Below are positions 21,310 through 33,994 of a stretch of 64,000 bases of DNA, in pieces. The translations under genes and the position numbers were made by a program. Position 1 is the first letter of the stretch. Each line of letters begins with the position of its first letter. The stretch is from Phorcus lineatus (lineage: Eukaryota > Mollusca > Gastropoda > Trochida > Trochidae). The notes under the pieces were generated by a model. The model made no database searches. It had not been told where the DNA came from and worked only from the letters and a program-made list of their open reading frames with translations. The stretch covers positions 26,861,264 to 26,925,263 of the forward strand of contig OV121092.1 of the NCBI GenBank assembly GCA_921293015.1, read 5' to 3'.

Positions 21310-24300
21310 CATAGTAGTACTGAGATATTTAAAAAAAATTCAAATCTTATTAAAACACAAAATAACAAATTAAGTTAAGCACTAGTTTTACAGACGTTGA
21401 AAAAATTATCTACACATTAACACATATAATATATTCAAATAAACTAAATATATTTACAAAAAATAGAAACTTAACTTATATAACATACAAAGTAATGAAG
21501 TAAAGGACTTGTGTTTATAGCTATGCAATCTAGTGATAGGGAAGTTGAATATCCATTAAATATTGTACTTGTACTTTATTACGACTACCATTTGTACCTG
21601 ACTACCAGCAAGATTCATAACATACAGAGGTTCAAGGCAGTTTATAGATAGGCTTTCATGTAAGCCTATACACACATTGAATCACTATACAGTCAAGCAG
21701 ACATACAATATCATATTTTAACCTAGTTTTTATATAACCATTCTTTCAGCGATTTATGTGACACACTTTTGCAAATAGTCGAAAATACACATAACGTAAA
21801 ATACAAACCTAAATGCTTATATATAAAGGTAAGTCTAGGGAAAAAACAGTCATAAAAGACTATATAAAATTAACCGATTTCTGCGCCGGGAGTGATTATT
21901 AACATACACACAGGTACGATATATTATATACAACAAGTTGATATTGCAAGATCCTCCTTTTAGCTTATTCACTTACCGTGTATATAAATAAATATATAAT
22001 GTCTTTTCTCACCGTAAAATTCGGATAGCTAAATGACTGGCCCATCTTATTTGAGTTCTCCAATAAACAAAAAAAGATGAAGTTTTACATAAAAAACTCT
22101 TTTAGTTTTTGACAGATTGTTTTTATCTTGTTGCGTGAAAAATATTTCAAGAAGCTTGTTTGCTAACATTTAATCATCGTGGCCGGGTATCTTTAAATTG
22201 CGGGAAACGCTATATGATTAAAGCGGCCTTGAAATGTATTTCGTTGTCAGGCATTTCAATAGCAACGATTGTTATTTACATGTTATATTATAAATGTGAA
22301 CCCCCTGTTATATGGTTGGCTAAAACTCGGGGAGGTACTTATCACAAATTGTCACTTTAAAGGGTATTGAAAAATATTTTTCATCGGAGATTAACGGAAA
22401 TGTGACAAGACATACATTTAATAGGCAGCCTATGTAGGAAGACAATCGAAATTGACAAATTATTAAACTATTAAAATTTTCGGGGACATGTACATGTATC
22501 TGAAATAATATAAAGTTTATAAATATTTTAAAAGCAAACTTTACTGTGACGTGAACGTATTGACTGATTGCCATGGTAAGGTATACATTAACAACATATA
22601 ACATTCAAGTAACGTGTCAATGTTACTAACGAACTACACTCTACCATGTAAGTCTTTCAACAAATATTTTCGTATTCAGGTTATAAAGTTTATTCTAAAA
22701 CACTGTATTATTCAATTCAACGTTACATAGTTAAATCCGCAAGGACTACGATATCTGAGATTTTGCTTACAGCCAGAAAGGCGTAAACGGCATTAACAAT
22801 GTTGATACAATGTTTATGAAATCAATTAGAACACCAGATTTCTTTATTTAACATTATTTCATCTTTTGTTAACAGTTCAGAGTTCGGCCGTCTCAACATT
22901 TTCTTTGTTGATTGCGGGTCAATTGTAAATAATAATATCTAAATCATTGCATCGATAGCAAGCTAAAGCGAGTGTCTATACGTCCTGATAGGCCTTAAAC
23001 GCACTAGTGCACACCAATATTTCTTTAACACAACGAATGCACAGATACTGCATATCTCTCGATATTATTCAAGAACCTCACTCAAATAATCTACCTCGTA
23101 AGTTATTTAACGAACATTTACGTATTCAGGTAGTAAGGTTGATTTTTAAAGACCGGAAGTATTTAATGTTACGGTACAATAAATCCGCATGAACTACGAT
23201 ATCGGAAATATTAAGATTTTGCTTATAACCAAAAAAGCGGAAACGGCAGCCGCTTTGGTCAATCTAATAGCGATGCTAAAGCTGTGTTATTAAGTCGGTT
23301 TATTTACAACATTGCTTTCATAAAACATAATCCATTATTTGTTCTCAGTTCAGAGTTTAGGTAAATTAAACAGCTGCACATAATAAGTGTTCAGCCGCTT
23401 TCAAATGTCTTTAATTTATCCGTTTTGTGCACAACTAACCTTAGATTTGTTATATGTCCAAGCCGACAGCGGCTGTCTAAATTTTTTCATTGTTGATTGC
23501 AGGTCAATTGTGAAGAATTTTAAGTATTTCATTGCATCGATAGAAAGCTTAAGTGATTGTATAAGTCCTCTTAAACCTTAAAATAGCCAATTTAAACCGT
23601 AAAAGCGTGCACTAGTGCCTTTAAAATAACCAATTTTGAACCGAAAAAGCGTGGTATAGTGCGTTTAATTATTACATGAACATCTACAAACCACAACAGA
23701 ATACAGAGTTATTTGAACTTTGACCGATAAGGCATGAAAACATTAACGTGGAAGAAGAGCTGCTTTTTAAATGAAAATAATGTGATAACCGCAACTAATA
23801 TTCATGTACATAGGGAAAATAACATCTTGTCCGAAATGCATGTATATCTCATTGTTTTTTCAAAAACATTAAACATAATGAACAAAGCTATCAATAACTT
23901 TTCAATGGGCATGACTATACGAACAACATGCAAAAATAGAAAAAACGGGAGATGATATTTTAAAACAGTTTTTATTCGGAAACTGACGAGGAAAGTACAA
24001 AGGTTAAGTTAAACATATTTATGAAGATATATTTACATCAAATTGCTGTATAATCATTTCTGGTTTTGGTCATCATGCCTTCAGAAGGTTCCTACCACCC
24101 TCGTTGTGATCTGCATCTCTATTTGTGTATCACAATTAAAAAATATCTGGACATGAACATATGCATCAACTGCATACGTTAGATGCAACAATTTGCATAT
24201 GTTTGTACAAATGCAAAAAATACCTACAATAATGAAACTATCTACCGAAAGTTTGTTTACAAAAAAATGTCATGTTATTTGCGATGTCTTTGAGGCATCA

Positions 24301-25090
24301 TAGCACTACGAAAAGAAACGGATAATGTTGAACTTTCAGTACAGAAGTGAAGATCCTTTGTCATACACAACAGTAAACCATAGCAGTTTTGGCAGGTCAT
24401 TATAGTGACCAGTGGTAAAAATTCCGAAAGCAAGCATTTTTTGTGTGCTACTTAATCCATTGGAAGTGAACAACAGCTTTACAAACATTCATGTATCATG
24501 TATGTCCTTTGCAGTAAATCAATGTGATTGTGCTGACTTTTTTTCTCAGAGATGGGAACTGGATTATTTAATCAAAATTTCAGGAAATCGTATTTCGAAA
24601 AATCGATCCCCCTTCTGTCTATTTCATTATGCCAAAATTCGTATTATTGCACGAGAGACAAGACGTTTCAAAACTAAGTTAACTAACAAATGGACGATAG
24701 GTGATTCCACGTCAATTTTGCTGATGTTATTTTAATGGCGTCCAAACAATTTTATGAAATTTTCACTACGATACAGTAGAAGGTGAACAAAACTTTTGTA
24801 TACATCTGTAAATAATACATTAAAGAAAGGACAAAATTATTCGAGAGTCCCGCAACACGGGACATGTATGTATCTTCAAACAACAGTCCATTTTCGTCCT
24901 CGGGCACCTAAGGGTTAATGTTCCGATACTTCTCAATCTTCAGGGACATTCAGTCCTTGAAATACTATATATATATATTTGTGATTTATCCATAATGATT
25001 GAAATTTCGGCCAAATTTAGCTGTTTCATATTGATGAAAGAACATACATAATTAGAAACAGACAGTTTGCATCAATGAAGAGGGGTTTTA
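21310..25090. repeat. Duplicated inter-gene flank between copies C and D
   Basis: The longest flank in the array. The ~550-bp dispersed repeat occurs twice in a row here (about 22660-22990 and 23090-23640), giving an internal duplication. A diverged TA-flanked TIR element occupies about 24235-24820. No gene; open frames of 60-107 codons here fall in repeats and show no domain. Confidence 0.6.
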
Positions 25091-25197
25091 AAACCTGTTT
25101 GAGGCTTAGGTTGTATTCCAATTAGAGTTTGTATTTTAAATACATAAACACTTTGTGCTGAACGAAAGTCTCTTGAAGTTATCTGCATTTTAATTGA

Positions 25198-27949
25198 TTA
25201 TTTATAATTTTTAACTATTGACTTCAGAGCATGGAAACCTCCCTTTACACACGATATCACTGATCGAGATTTAACCTCTGGTTTTTCGACAGAAACTCGT
25301 TCTTTCTTTGATTCCAAACTGGTTACAAGCCAGTTTATCGCTTCTTGGAGGCCTTCGCCAGTTTTTGCGCTACATCCCATTATGTTGGCCACTGGAAAGA
25401 AGAGCATACAACATTAAGAAGCTTTAAAGGCACTATATCACGATTTACAGGACAATCACGTGATCTTCCGAAAAGGAAAACAAATGTTACCAACCAAATC
25501 AATAAAATGAGTCAAGTTCCGTTAAGCAGGTCACTTTCCTTAAAGGATTAAAGCTGCTCACGCAAAAATGGACGCATGCAGATTTGGCTTGATAGATAAT
25601 AATTTCTTTTAAAATGAGTCGTTCATCGTGTAAAATGAGTCGTTCAATTAAAGCTCCTCACATTAATTACAACCTACTATGTGACATACCATTCATTACA
25701 ACCTACCATGTGACATACCATTAATTGAAACCGACCATGTGACCTACCATTAATAACAAACTACCATGTGGTTCAACGTGAAATTACAACCTACCATGTG
25801 ACCTAATTAAATCAAAACTTACCATGTGACCCAGTTAGCTCATAAAAGTCCAGTTTTTTGGCCACTTGTTCCACACCGCGGGCTGCTTTCACATCCTGCG
25901 TGTTCGCTAGGATTAGAAAGATGACGTTTTTCAGTTGTTTCTCTTGGAGAAACTCTTTAAACAGATCGGCTATTAGAGAAGTGTAGTAGTCATCGATACA
26001 GTCGACAACTATCACGATGGCATCAACTCCTTGCTTGTAAATATACCTGGCCCAGACTCTCTACGATAAAAAAAACCATCTTGATATGAGCATACAATAA
26101 GTCATTTATATTTAACCTTTTGAATGCTTAAAAACTACCAAAAGAAATTTTGAATATAATTGCAAATTAAATTTCTGGAACGACACCTCTATTTTGATAA
26201 AGACGGGAATGTATTTACTTCTTCCAGAGATCAGTAAATTTCCCAAAAATGAAGACGATTTATCAAGAAGCCTACTTTTCACTGTTCCCTATTTAGGTCT
26301 TTTAAAGTTTTAATTTTGATTGAATTTGAATCATTTCAGTACATGTACCATTTATCGAAAATATTGAAAGAGGACCAAATAGTCGATAACTGAGTTATAT
26401 TCACTGCTGTTCGACATCAGTAAACGTTATAGTCCAAATGTTATGTGCATTGATACAACGATGATGACAACGACGATAACGATTAGTGATGCTTATAATA
26501 ATCATATTGAAGATCCACATCAATATAATGATAATGATAACAATGTCATGGATGATAACGATGACGATGACGATGAAGAGTATGTTTGTATGGGTCAGAT
26601 ATGTCAGACTTTTAAAATGGTGTCAATTCGTGGACAAGTAGTGGCTGTTCAGAATTAACATCTTAATGCTTATCAGTTAGCATAGTAACAATAAACTGGA
26701 AAATATAGATATAAGTTGGTAACGATAAGTAGGTAATTTAACTAAATTTCATGTAAATGGGGCGCAGAAATTCGAATCCCTAACATTTTTATGGCCATTT
26801 TTTATTTAAAATCGAAAATAAGAAAATGTCATATTTTGGTGTTTAAGAGACAAATATGCAACTTTAGATAAGCGATTTGAACTATACACAGGCCATATGT
26901 TATTTTGGCTCTATTTAAGCCACATACAAAAATTAATCTTACTCTGTGCCATTTTAATAAGACTTACACTGTAATCGCGCCCTCCAAGACCCCATGATAT
27001 CAAGGATGTTTTGTTCATGGCAGTCTTTTTATATCCGGCAACTGCAAAATAAAAAAAACCAAAAAATTGTAAACATAATTTTTTTTATTTCATTTAAACT
27101 AAGCACAAAGAAACCATTGTTGAATAAAATCAAAGTGGCACAAAATTGAACAGGTAAGCTGGGAATATTTTCTTGAGTCGCTAGTTCACATCATATAGCG
27201 TTCTTTGCATAATATCAAAATCAATGCACTTTAACTTTATATAATGACATCATCCTCAAAACCAGAACTAATAAAAGCCAGGGCATTTCTACATTTTATT
27301 CTCTTTAGTCATTTATCTCCTCTTGGAGAATATGATTTAACCCATATGTAACTCAAATACATTTATAGAATAAACCCTTAACACTTTATTTACTAACCAA
27401 TACTTCCTTCTGCTTCAAATGCCTCGAGAATAGACTGTTTACCAGATCCAATGCATCCTGAAAGTCAGATTACGAAATCAAAGCCTTTTTGTAGTATTTG
27501 AGGTCTTCTGTCTAATTAAATAAATAAATAAATAAATGAATAAATAAATAAAGAGAGAGAGAGAGACAGAGAGACAGAGAGACAGAGCGACAGAGACAGA
27601 GAGATAGAGAGAGAGAGAGAGAGACAGAGAGAGAGAAAGAATGGATGAATGAATTAGTTAATTAATTAATTGAGTAATTAGTCAGGTATGAAATCAAAGA
27701 TAGCTCACATATCAAGCTAAAGAAGCATTGATTGTATCAAACGACTGTAAAAGCAAGATTGCTCGTTAAACTGATTAAAATAAGGGGACGCCACTCTGTT
27801 CGAACTGCTTGTTCAGTTCCGTATCTATTCATCATAGACTGTGATATATATACAAAGTGAAGAATGGATACTTAGTATTACTTACCGTGCATAAATATCT
27901 TGATGTCCTGTTTAGACGATAATGCCTGGCTGCTCGATAACTGCCCCAT
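25198..27949 (-). CDS. Divergent ARF-like small GTPase, copy D, with altered NKxD box (209 aa)
   Basis: Coding exons: 27886-27949, 27398-27457, 26968-27041, 25823-26060 and 25198-25391; the sum of 630 nt is in frame. Boxes: GCIGSGKQ, WGLGGR, then NTQD where the other four copies have NKQD, and SAK. The Lys of NKxD stacks on the guanine base in small GTPases, so copy D has lost a nucleotide-contacting residue as well as the changes common to the family. The exon 2 donor is GTTAGT rather than GTAAGT. Still no stop or frameshift. It may be a pseudo-GTPase or the first step of decay. Confidence 0.82.
25660..25822 (-). repeat. Short 29-bp splice-site minisatellite in last intron of copy D
   Basis: Five to six units adjoining the exon 4 donor, much shorter than in B, C and E. 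Confidence 0.8.
26576..26962. mobile_element. TTAA-family element in intron 3 of copy D, left end lost
   Basis: The right end (ACTCTGTGCCATTTTAA) and interior match the TTAA element of copy B at the same position next to exon 3, and match the copy at 46072-46547. The left TTAA is gone, and the element starts within AGAGTATG. It lacks the nested 614-bp insert of copy B. Confidence 0.65.
27516..27650. repeat. (AAAT)n/(GA)n compound microsatellite, intron 1 of copy D
   Basis: AAAT repeats followed by a ~90-bp purine-only GAGA/GACA tract in copy D. Confidence 0.9.
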
Positions 27950-28129
27950 CTTTCCGAGTCTTGATCAGGGTTACAGAAAAGAAAGAATCGAGGCTTTCTG
28001 CGCTACTTTATACACCAAATTCTAAAAATAGTAACACTCGCTGTGAAGACTTATTTCTAAATATAGCACAGGAAGCTGCATTGATTATGATTGCTAAAAC
28101 AACGTCTTATCTGTTGAAGTACTGAGATC

Positions 28130-30310
28130 TTTTTTCAAATTTCAAATTCTATTAAAAAAACAAAATAACACATTATTAACATAGAAGTCACTAGTTTCAC
28201 AGACGTTGACAAATTATCCACACATTAACACACATATTATAATGTATTCATATAAACTAAATATATTTACAAAATATTTTGAAAATAGGAAATTAACGAA
28301 TATAACGTTCAAAGAATTGAAGTAAAATATTTTTTGATATTCAACTTTTTCCATAGCTATGCACATGTAGCCTACACGCACATTGAATCACAAGACAGTC
28401 AAGCAGAAAGGTAGACATTATCATATTTTTACCTGGTTTTTATACAACCATGCATTCTCTCAGCGATTTATGTGAGACACTTTTTCAAATAGTCGAATAA
28501 TATACACATAATTGTAAAATCCAAACCTACGTTCTTATAAAGGTTGGGGGGAGGGGGGGGTGGGGTAGTCGCAAAAGACATATATAAACTATACCGATTT
28601 CTGCGCCGGTAGTGACGTTCACACAGGTATGATATTATATACAACAATTTAATTTTAGCTTAATTCACTTACCGTGTATATTACTCCTAATCATGATGTA
28701 CTTTAAAATTCGGATAGCTAAATGACAGACCCATCTTATTTGAGTTCTTTAATAAACAGGTCCGTTCAAATTAACGATGTAGTTTTACGTAAAAAATATC
28801 AGATACGTTATGACAGATTGTGATCTAATTAAAGATTAAACATAAACTAGACATTCCTTTCTGAGCAAGAATAAATCACGATACGTACGGACAGACGCCG
28901 CTGAATTCATAGTCATAGACAATAACCAAATTTGAACCTAATAATATATATTCATGTCCGAAATACATGTACGAGAATATGCCGTTGATTTTTCAAAAAC
29001 ACTAAACATAATCAACTAAGCTCTCAATAACTTTTCAATGGGCAGGACTATACGGACAACGTAACATGCAAAAATGGAGAAAAAAAACGAGAGATGATAT
29101 TTAAAAACAGTTTTTATTCGAAAACTGACGAAGGAAAGTACAAAAGTTAAACATATTTGTGAAGACATATTTACACCAAATTGCTTTATCATCCTTTCTG
29201 GCTTTGGTCATCATGCCTTCAGAAGGTTCATACCACCCTCGTTGTGATCTGCATCTCTATTTGTGTATCACAATTCAAAAATATCTAGACATAAACATGT
29301 GCATGATCTGCATACGTTATATGCAACAATTTTCATATTTTTGTACAAATGCAAAAAATGCTTACATTAATGCAACTATCTACCGAAATACCTCCGTATC
29401 CTAGTGCAAATTTCATGTTTTGCGTAAAAGAACAGGATAATGTTGAATTTTCAAACAGAAGTGTAAATCCCTTATACTTTAACGGAATCGTAGATCATAC
29501 ACAACAGTTACCATAGCAGTTTTTGCAGATCATTTAAGTGACCAGTGGTCAAAATTCCGAAAAAAACGCATTATTATTTTTCGCTAAGAAAACCATTCGA
29601 AGTGATTATAGCAGCTTTGTATGCTCCTTAGCACAAAGCCAATGTCATTGTACTGATGTTCCCCCTCAGTGACTGGAACCTGATAATTCTAATCGAAATT
29701 TCAGGAAACAAGGATTTCGAAAATTTGACCCCTTCTGTCTATTTCGAATAAGTGCACAAGATCTTTTCAAAATAAGTTAAAGAATTGCTACTTTACATAT
29801 GAACAATAGGTGATTCTATGTCAATTTTACTCATGTTATTTCATCGGTGTCCAAACAAAACCCAAATTATAACAAAGTTGCACTACGATAAAGGTGTATG
29901 TGAACAAACCTTTAGTATGCAGATGCAAAGAATACATGAAAGGATAGAAAGAACAAAATTATTCGAGAGTCCAGCAAAACGTAATATATACATGTACATG
30001 TCTTCAAACAACAATCATTTCCGTCCTCAGGCACCTAAGGGTTAATGTTCCGATACTTCTCACATCTTCACTGATCGTCTTCGCTGATAGAGTTTAAGGC
30101 GTAAGGGGCATTCAGCCTTTGGTTACCGAAGTTGATTAGTTTTAAGTAGTACTACATGTATATATGATTTGTCCATAATTATTGGCACTACGGCCAGATT
30201 TAGCTGTTTCATATTGATGAAAGAACAAACATCATTAGAAACGGACAGTTTTCATCAATGAAGAGGGTTTTTAAAACCTATTTGAGGCTTAGGTTGTATT
30301 CCAATGAGAG
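28130..30310. repeat. Duplicated inter-gene flank between copies D and E (shortened)
   Basis: Shares the start and end of the other flanks but lacks the CATCGTGGCCGGATAT segment and the ~550-bp dispersed repeat, so it carries an internal deletion near 28900. A diverged TA-flanked TIR element lies at about 29355-29930. A G-run (about 28545-28565) could form a quadruplex. No gene seen. Confidence 0.55.
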
Positions 30311-30380
30311 TTTGTATTTTAAATACATAAACACTTTGCGCTGAACGAAAGTCTCTTGAAGTTATCTCCATTTTAATTGA

Positions 30381-33300
30381 TTATCTAGATTTTTTAACTA
30401 TTGACTTCAGAGCATGGAAACCTCCCTTTACACACGATATCACTGATCGAGATTTAGCATCTGGTTTTTCAACAAGGACACGTTCTTTCTTTGATTCCAA
30501 ACTAGTTACAAGCCAGTCCATTGCTTCTTGGAGGCCTTCGCTAGTTTTTGCGCTACATCCCATTATGTTCGCCACTGGAAAGAAGAACATACAACATTAA
30601 GAAGCTTTAAAGGCACTATATCACGATTTACAGGAAAATCATGTGATCTTCCGAAAGGAAAACAAATCTTACCAATCAAATCAATAATATGAGTCAAGTT
30701 CCGTTAAGCAGGTCACTTTCCTTAAAGGATTAAAGCTGCTCACGCAAAAATGGACGCATGCAGATTTGGCTTGATAGATAATAATTTCTTTTATTTGGCA
30801 AGGGATAATCAGAATGAGATGATTGACCGAACATGTGATCAGAAACCAAATACAACCTATTATAGTGAATACAATAAAACCATTAATTACAACCTACCAT
30901 GTGACCTACCATTCATTACAACCTACCATGTGGCCTACCATTAATAACAACCTTCCATGTTACCTACCCTTAATTACAACCTACCATGTGGCCTACCATT
31001 AATAACAACCTACCATGTGACCTCACATGATTACAACCTACCATGAGGCCTACCATTAATAACAACCTACCATGTGACCGTCCCTTAATTACAACCTACC
31101 ATGTGGCCTACCATTAATAACAACCTACCATGTGACCTAACATGATTACAACCTACCATGTGACCTTACATGATTACAACCTACCATGAGACCTAACATG
31201 AGTGAGTGAGTTATTGTTTAACGCCGCTTGGGCAATATTACAGCCATTAGCGGCGACCTAACATGATTACAACCTACTATGTGACCTACCATTAATAACA
31301 ACCTACTATGTGACCTACCATTAATAACAAGCTAAAATGTGACCTACCCTTGATTACAGCCTACTATGTGACCTACCATTGAGTAAAACCTACCATGAGA
31401 CCTAATACGATTACAACCCATTATGTGACCTACCTATAATTACAACCTACCATGTGACCTACCATTTATTAAAACCTACCATGAGACCTAACATGATTAC
31501 TCCCTACTATGTGACCTACCATTAATAACAACCTACCATATGACCTACCATTAATAACAACCTACCATATGACCTAACATGATTACAACCTACCATGTGA
31601 CCTACCATTAATAACAACCTACCATGTGAGCTACTATTAATAACAACCTACCATGTGACCTAACATGATTACAACCTACTATGTTACCTACCATTAATAA
31701 CAACCTACCAAATGACCTACCATTAGTAACAACCTACATTGTACCATGTGACCTACCATTAATTACAGCCTACCATGTGACCTACCGTTAATTATAACCT
31801 ACCATGTGACCTACAATTAATAACAACCTACCACGTGACCTACCATTAATTACAACCTACCATGTGACCTACCACTAATTACAGCCTACCATGTGACCTA
31901 CCGTTAATTAAAACCTACCATGTGACCTAACGTTAATAACAAACTACCATTTGCTCCAAAGTGAAATTACAACCTACCATGTGATCTAATTGAATTAAAA
32001 CTTACCATGTGACCCAGTAACCTCATAAAAGTCCAGTTCTTTGGCCAATTGTTCCACACCGCGAGCTCCTTCCACATCTTGCTTGTTCGCCAGGACTAGA
32101 AAGATGGCGTCTTTTAGCCATTTTTCTTGGAGAAGCTCTTTAAACAGATCGGCTATTAGAGAAGTGTAGTATTCATCGATACAGTCGACAACTATCACAA
32201 TGGCATCAACTCCTTGCTTGTAAATAAAACTGGCCCAGGCTCTCTACAATAAAAAATCATCTTGACATGAGCATGCAGTAAGTCATTTACATTTGAATCC
32301 TTAAAAACTGCCCAAACGAAATTTTGAACATAAAAAAAATTTCTGGAACGAAACCTCTAAGATGAATAATTTTTTCCAAGATGAAGATGTTATCAAGAAG
32401 TTTACTTTTCGTTGTCCCCCAATTTAGGTCTTTTAAGGTTTTATTGCGATGGAATTCGAAGCATTTCAGAACATATGCAATTTATCGAAAATATTAAAGG
32501 AGGCCAAATAGTAGTAACTGAGTTATATGCAACGATGTTGTATATAAGTAAATGTTATTGCCCAATGTTAAGGTCTTTGATACAATGATGATGATTAGTC
32601 AGATAGACAAAATGTAATGGTATGTATGGCCCGGAGACCAATTTTACAATGTTAAGTAGTTTTATCTAAACAGTTCGTTACGATAAGTAATGGTTATAAC
32701 AATGATCATGATGATCAACATCACAATGATATTATTACGATGTAAACAATGTTTTTTTAAAAATTTTGATTGATGATGACGACGACGATGACGATGGTGA
32801 TGACGAGGTTAATGAGACTCACACTGTAATTGCGCCCTCCAAGACCCCACGATACCAAGGATATGTTGTTTATGGCAGTCTTTTTATATCCGGCAACTGT
32901 CAAATGAAAAAGACAACAGAAATAGTAATATCAACAACTTTTAGCGTCGGTTACTCATACTAAACACTCATTGCATACATAAAGCAACGCATTGGAAACT
33001 AGAGTCTTATATTAAAGGTATGAGCCATGACCACTTGGGTAATTTTATTTGGTATTAAAATATTCTGTTGTTTTTCTTCAAATCCATTAAATATTTTAAA
33101 CAAATCAGGGAATATATAGCGTTCTTTGCAAAATTTATCAAAATCAATGCGGTTTAACATTATATAATGGCATCGTCCTAAAAAACAAGAGCTACTAAAA
33201 GCTAGGGCGGTTGTACATTTCATTCTCTACAGTCATTTACCTGCTCTGGGAATATATAATTTAACCCATATGTAACTGAAATACATTTATAAAATAAACT

Positions 33301-33857
33301 AAACCCAGAAAAAGTATGTGTATTGTTTTACTTACAAATGCTTCCTTCTGCTTCAAATGCCTCGAGAGTAGATTGTTTACCAGATCCGGGGAATCCTGCA
33401 AGTCAGATTAAAAAGTTAAAGTCTTCTTACAGTAATTCAGGTCGTCTGGAGGCCATTTATGTAAGCAAGGATTTATATACACGTCCTTTATGAAAGTAAA
33501 TATATGAATGAATGAATGAATGAATGAAAGAATGCAGGAACGAATGATAGATTGAGTGAATGAATGAATGAAAAAAAGAATGAATAAATGAGGTATGAAA
33601 TGAAAGATTACTCATATAGCAAAACATTGATTGTTTTCATTGATTCGATTGATTGTAAAAGCTAGATATCTCGGTTAACTGATTAAAATAAGGGGACGCA
33701 ACTCTGTTCTGAACTGCTTGTTCAGTTTCGCTTCTATTCAATGCTGTTACATCCGAGACTGTGATACATACAAAGTGAAGAATGGATACTTACCGTGCAT
33801 AAATATCTTGATCTCCTGTTTAGACGATAACGTCTGGCTGCTCGATAACTGCCCCAT
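30381..33857 (-). CDS. Divergent ARF-like small GTPase, copy E (5 coding exons, 209 aa)
   Basis: Coding exons: 33794-33857, 33336-33395, 32823-32896, 32006-32243 and 30381-30574; the sum of 630 nt is in frame. Boxes: GFPGSGKQ, WGLGGR, NKQD, SAK. It is the last copy of the array, and similarity to the other units stops about 130 bp upstream of its ATG, near 33990, just beyond the conserved TATA-like block. Intron 3 preserves the empty TTAA target of the element in copy B. Intron 4 carries the longest splice-site minisatellite. Confidence 0.86.
30840..32005 (-). repeat. Intronic 29-bp splice-site minisatellite of copy E (longest)
   Basis: Roughly 40 units, more homogeneous than in B or C, with a second unit variant of about 27-28 bp ('TAACATGATTACAACC'). 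It is interrupted at 31201-31258 by a short mobile element. Confidence 0.85.
31201..31258. mobile_element. Short 'GTTTAACGCCGC' element inside the copy E minisatellite
   Basis: Begins GAGTGAGTGAGTTATTGTTT, continues with an ACGCCGC motif and ends with AGCGGCGA. This matches the tail/terminal motif that is widespread in molluscan repeats. It is flanked on both sides by CCTAACATGA, but because the host is tandem repeat the duplication cannot be told from unit sequence. Confidence 0.6.
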
Positions 33858-33994
33858 CTTTCCAAGTCTCGATCAGAGTTTCAGATGAGACAGGACGCTT
33901 TCTGCGCTGGTATTTATAGCAAATTCTAAAAATAGTAACATTCGCTCTGAAAACTAATTTCTAAATATAGCACAGGAAGCTGCATATTATGATT

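Noticed and set aside
31201-32005. CRISPR-like regular repeats in the copy E intron
   Set aside because: Head-to-tail units without unique spacers in an animal intron; a minisatellite, not a CRISPR array.
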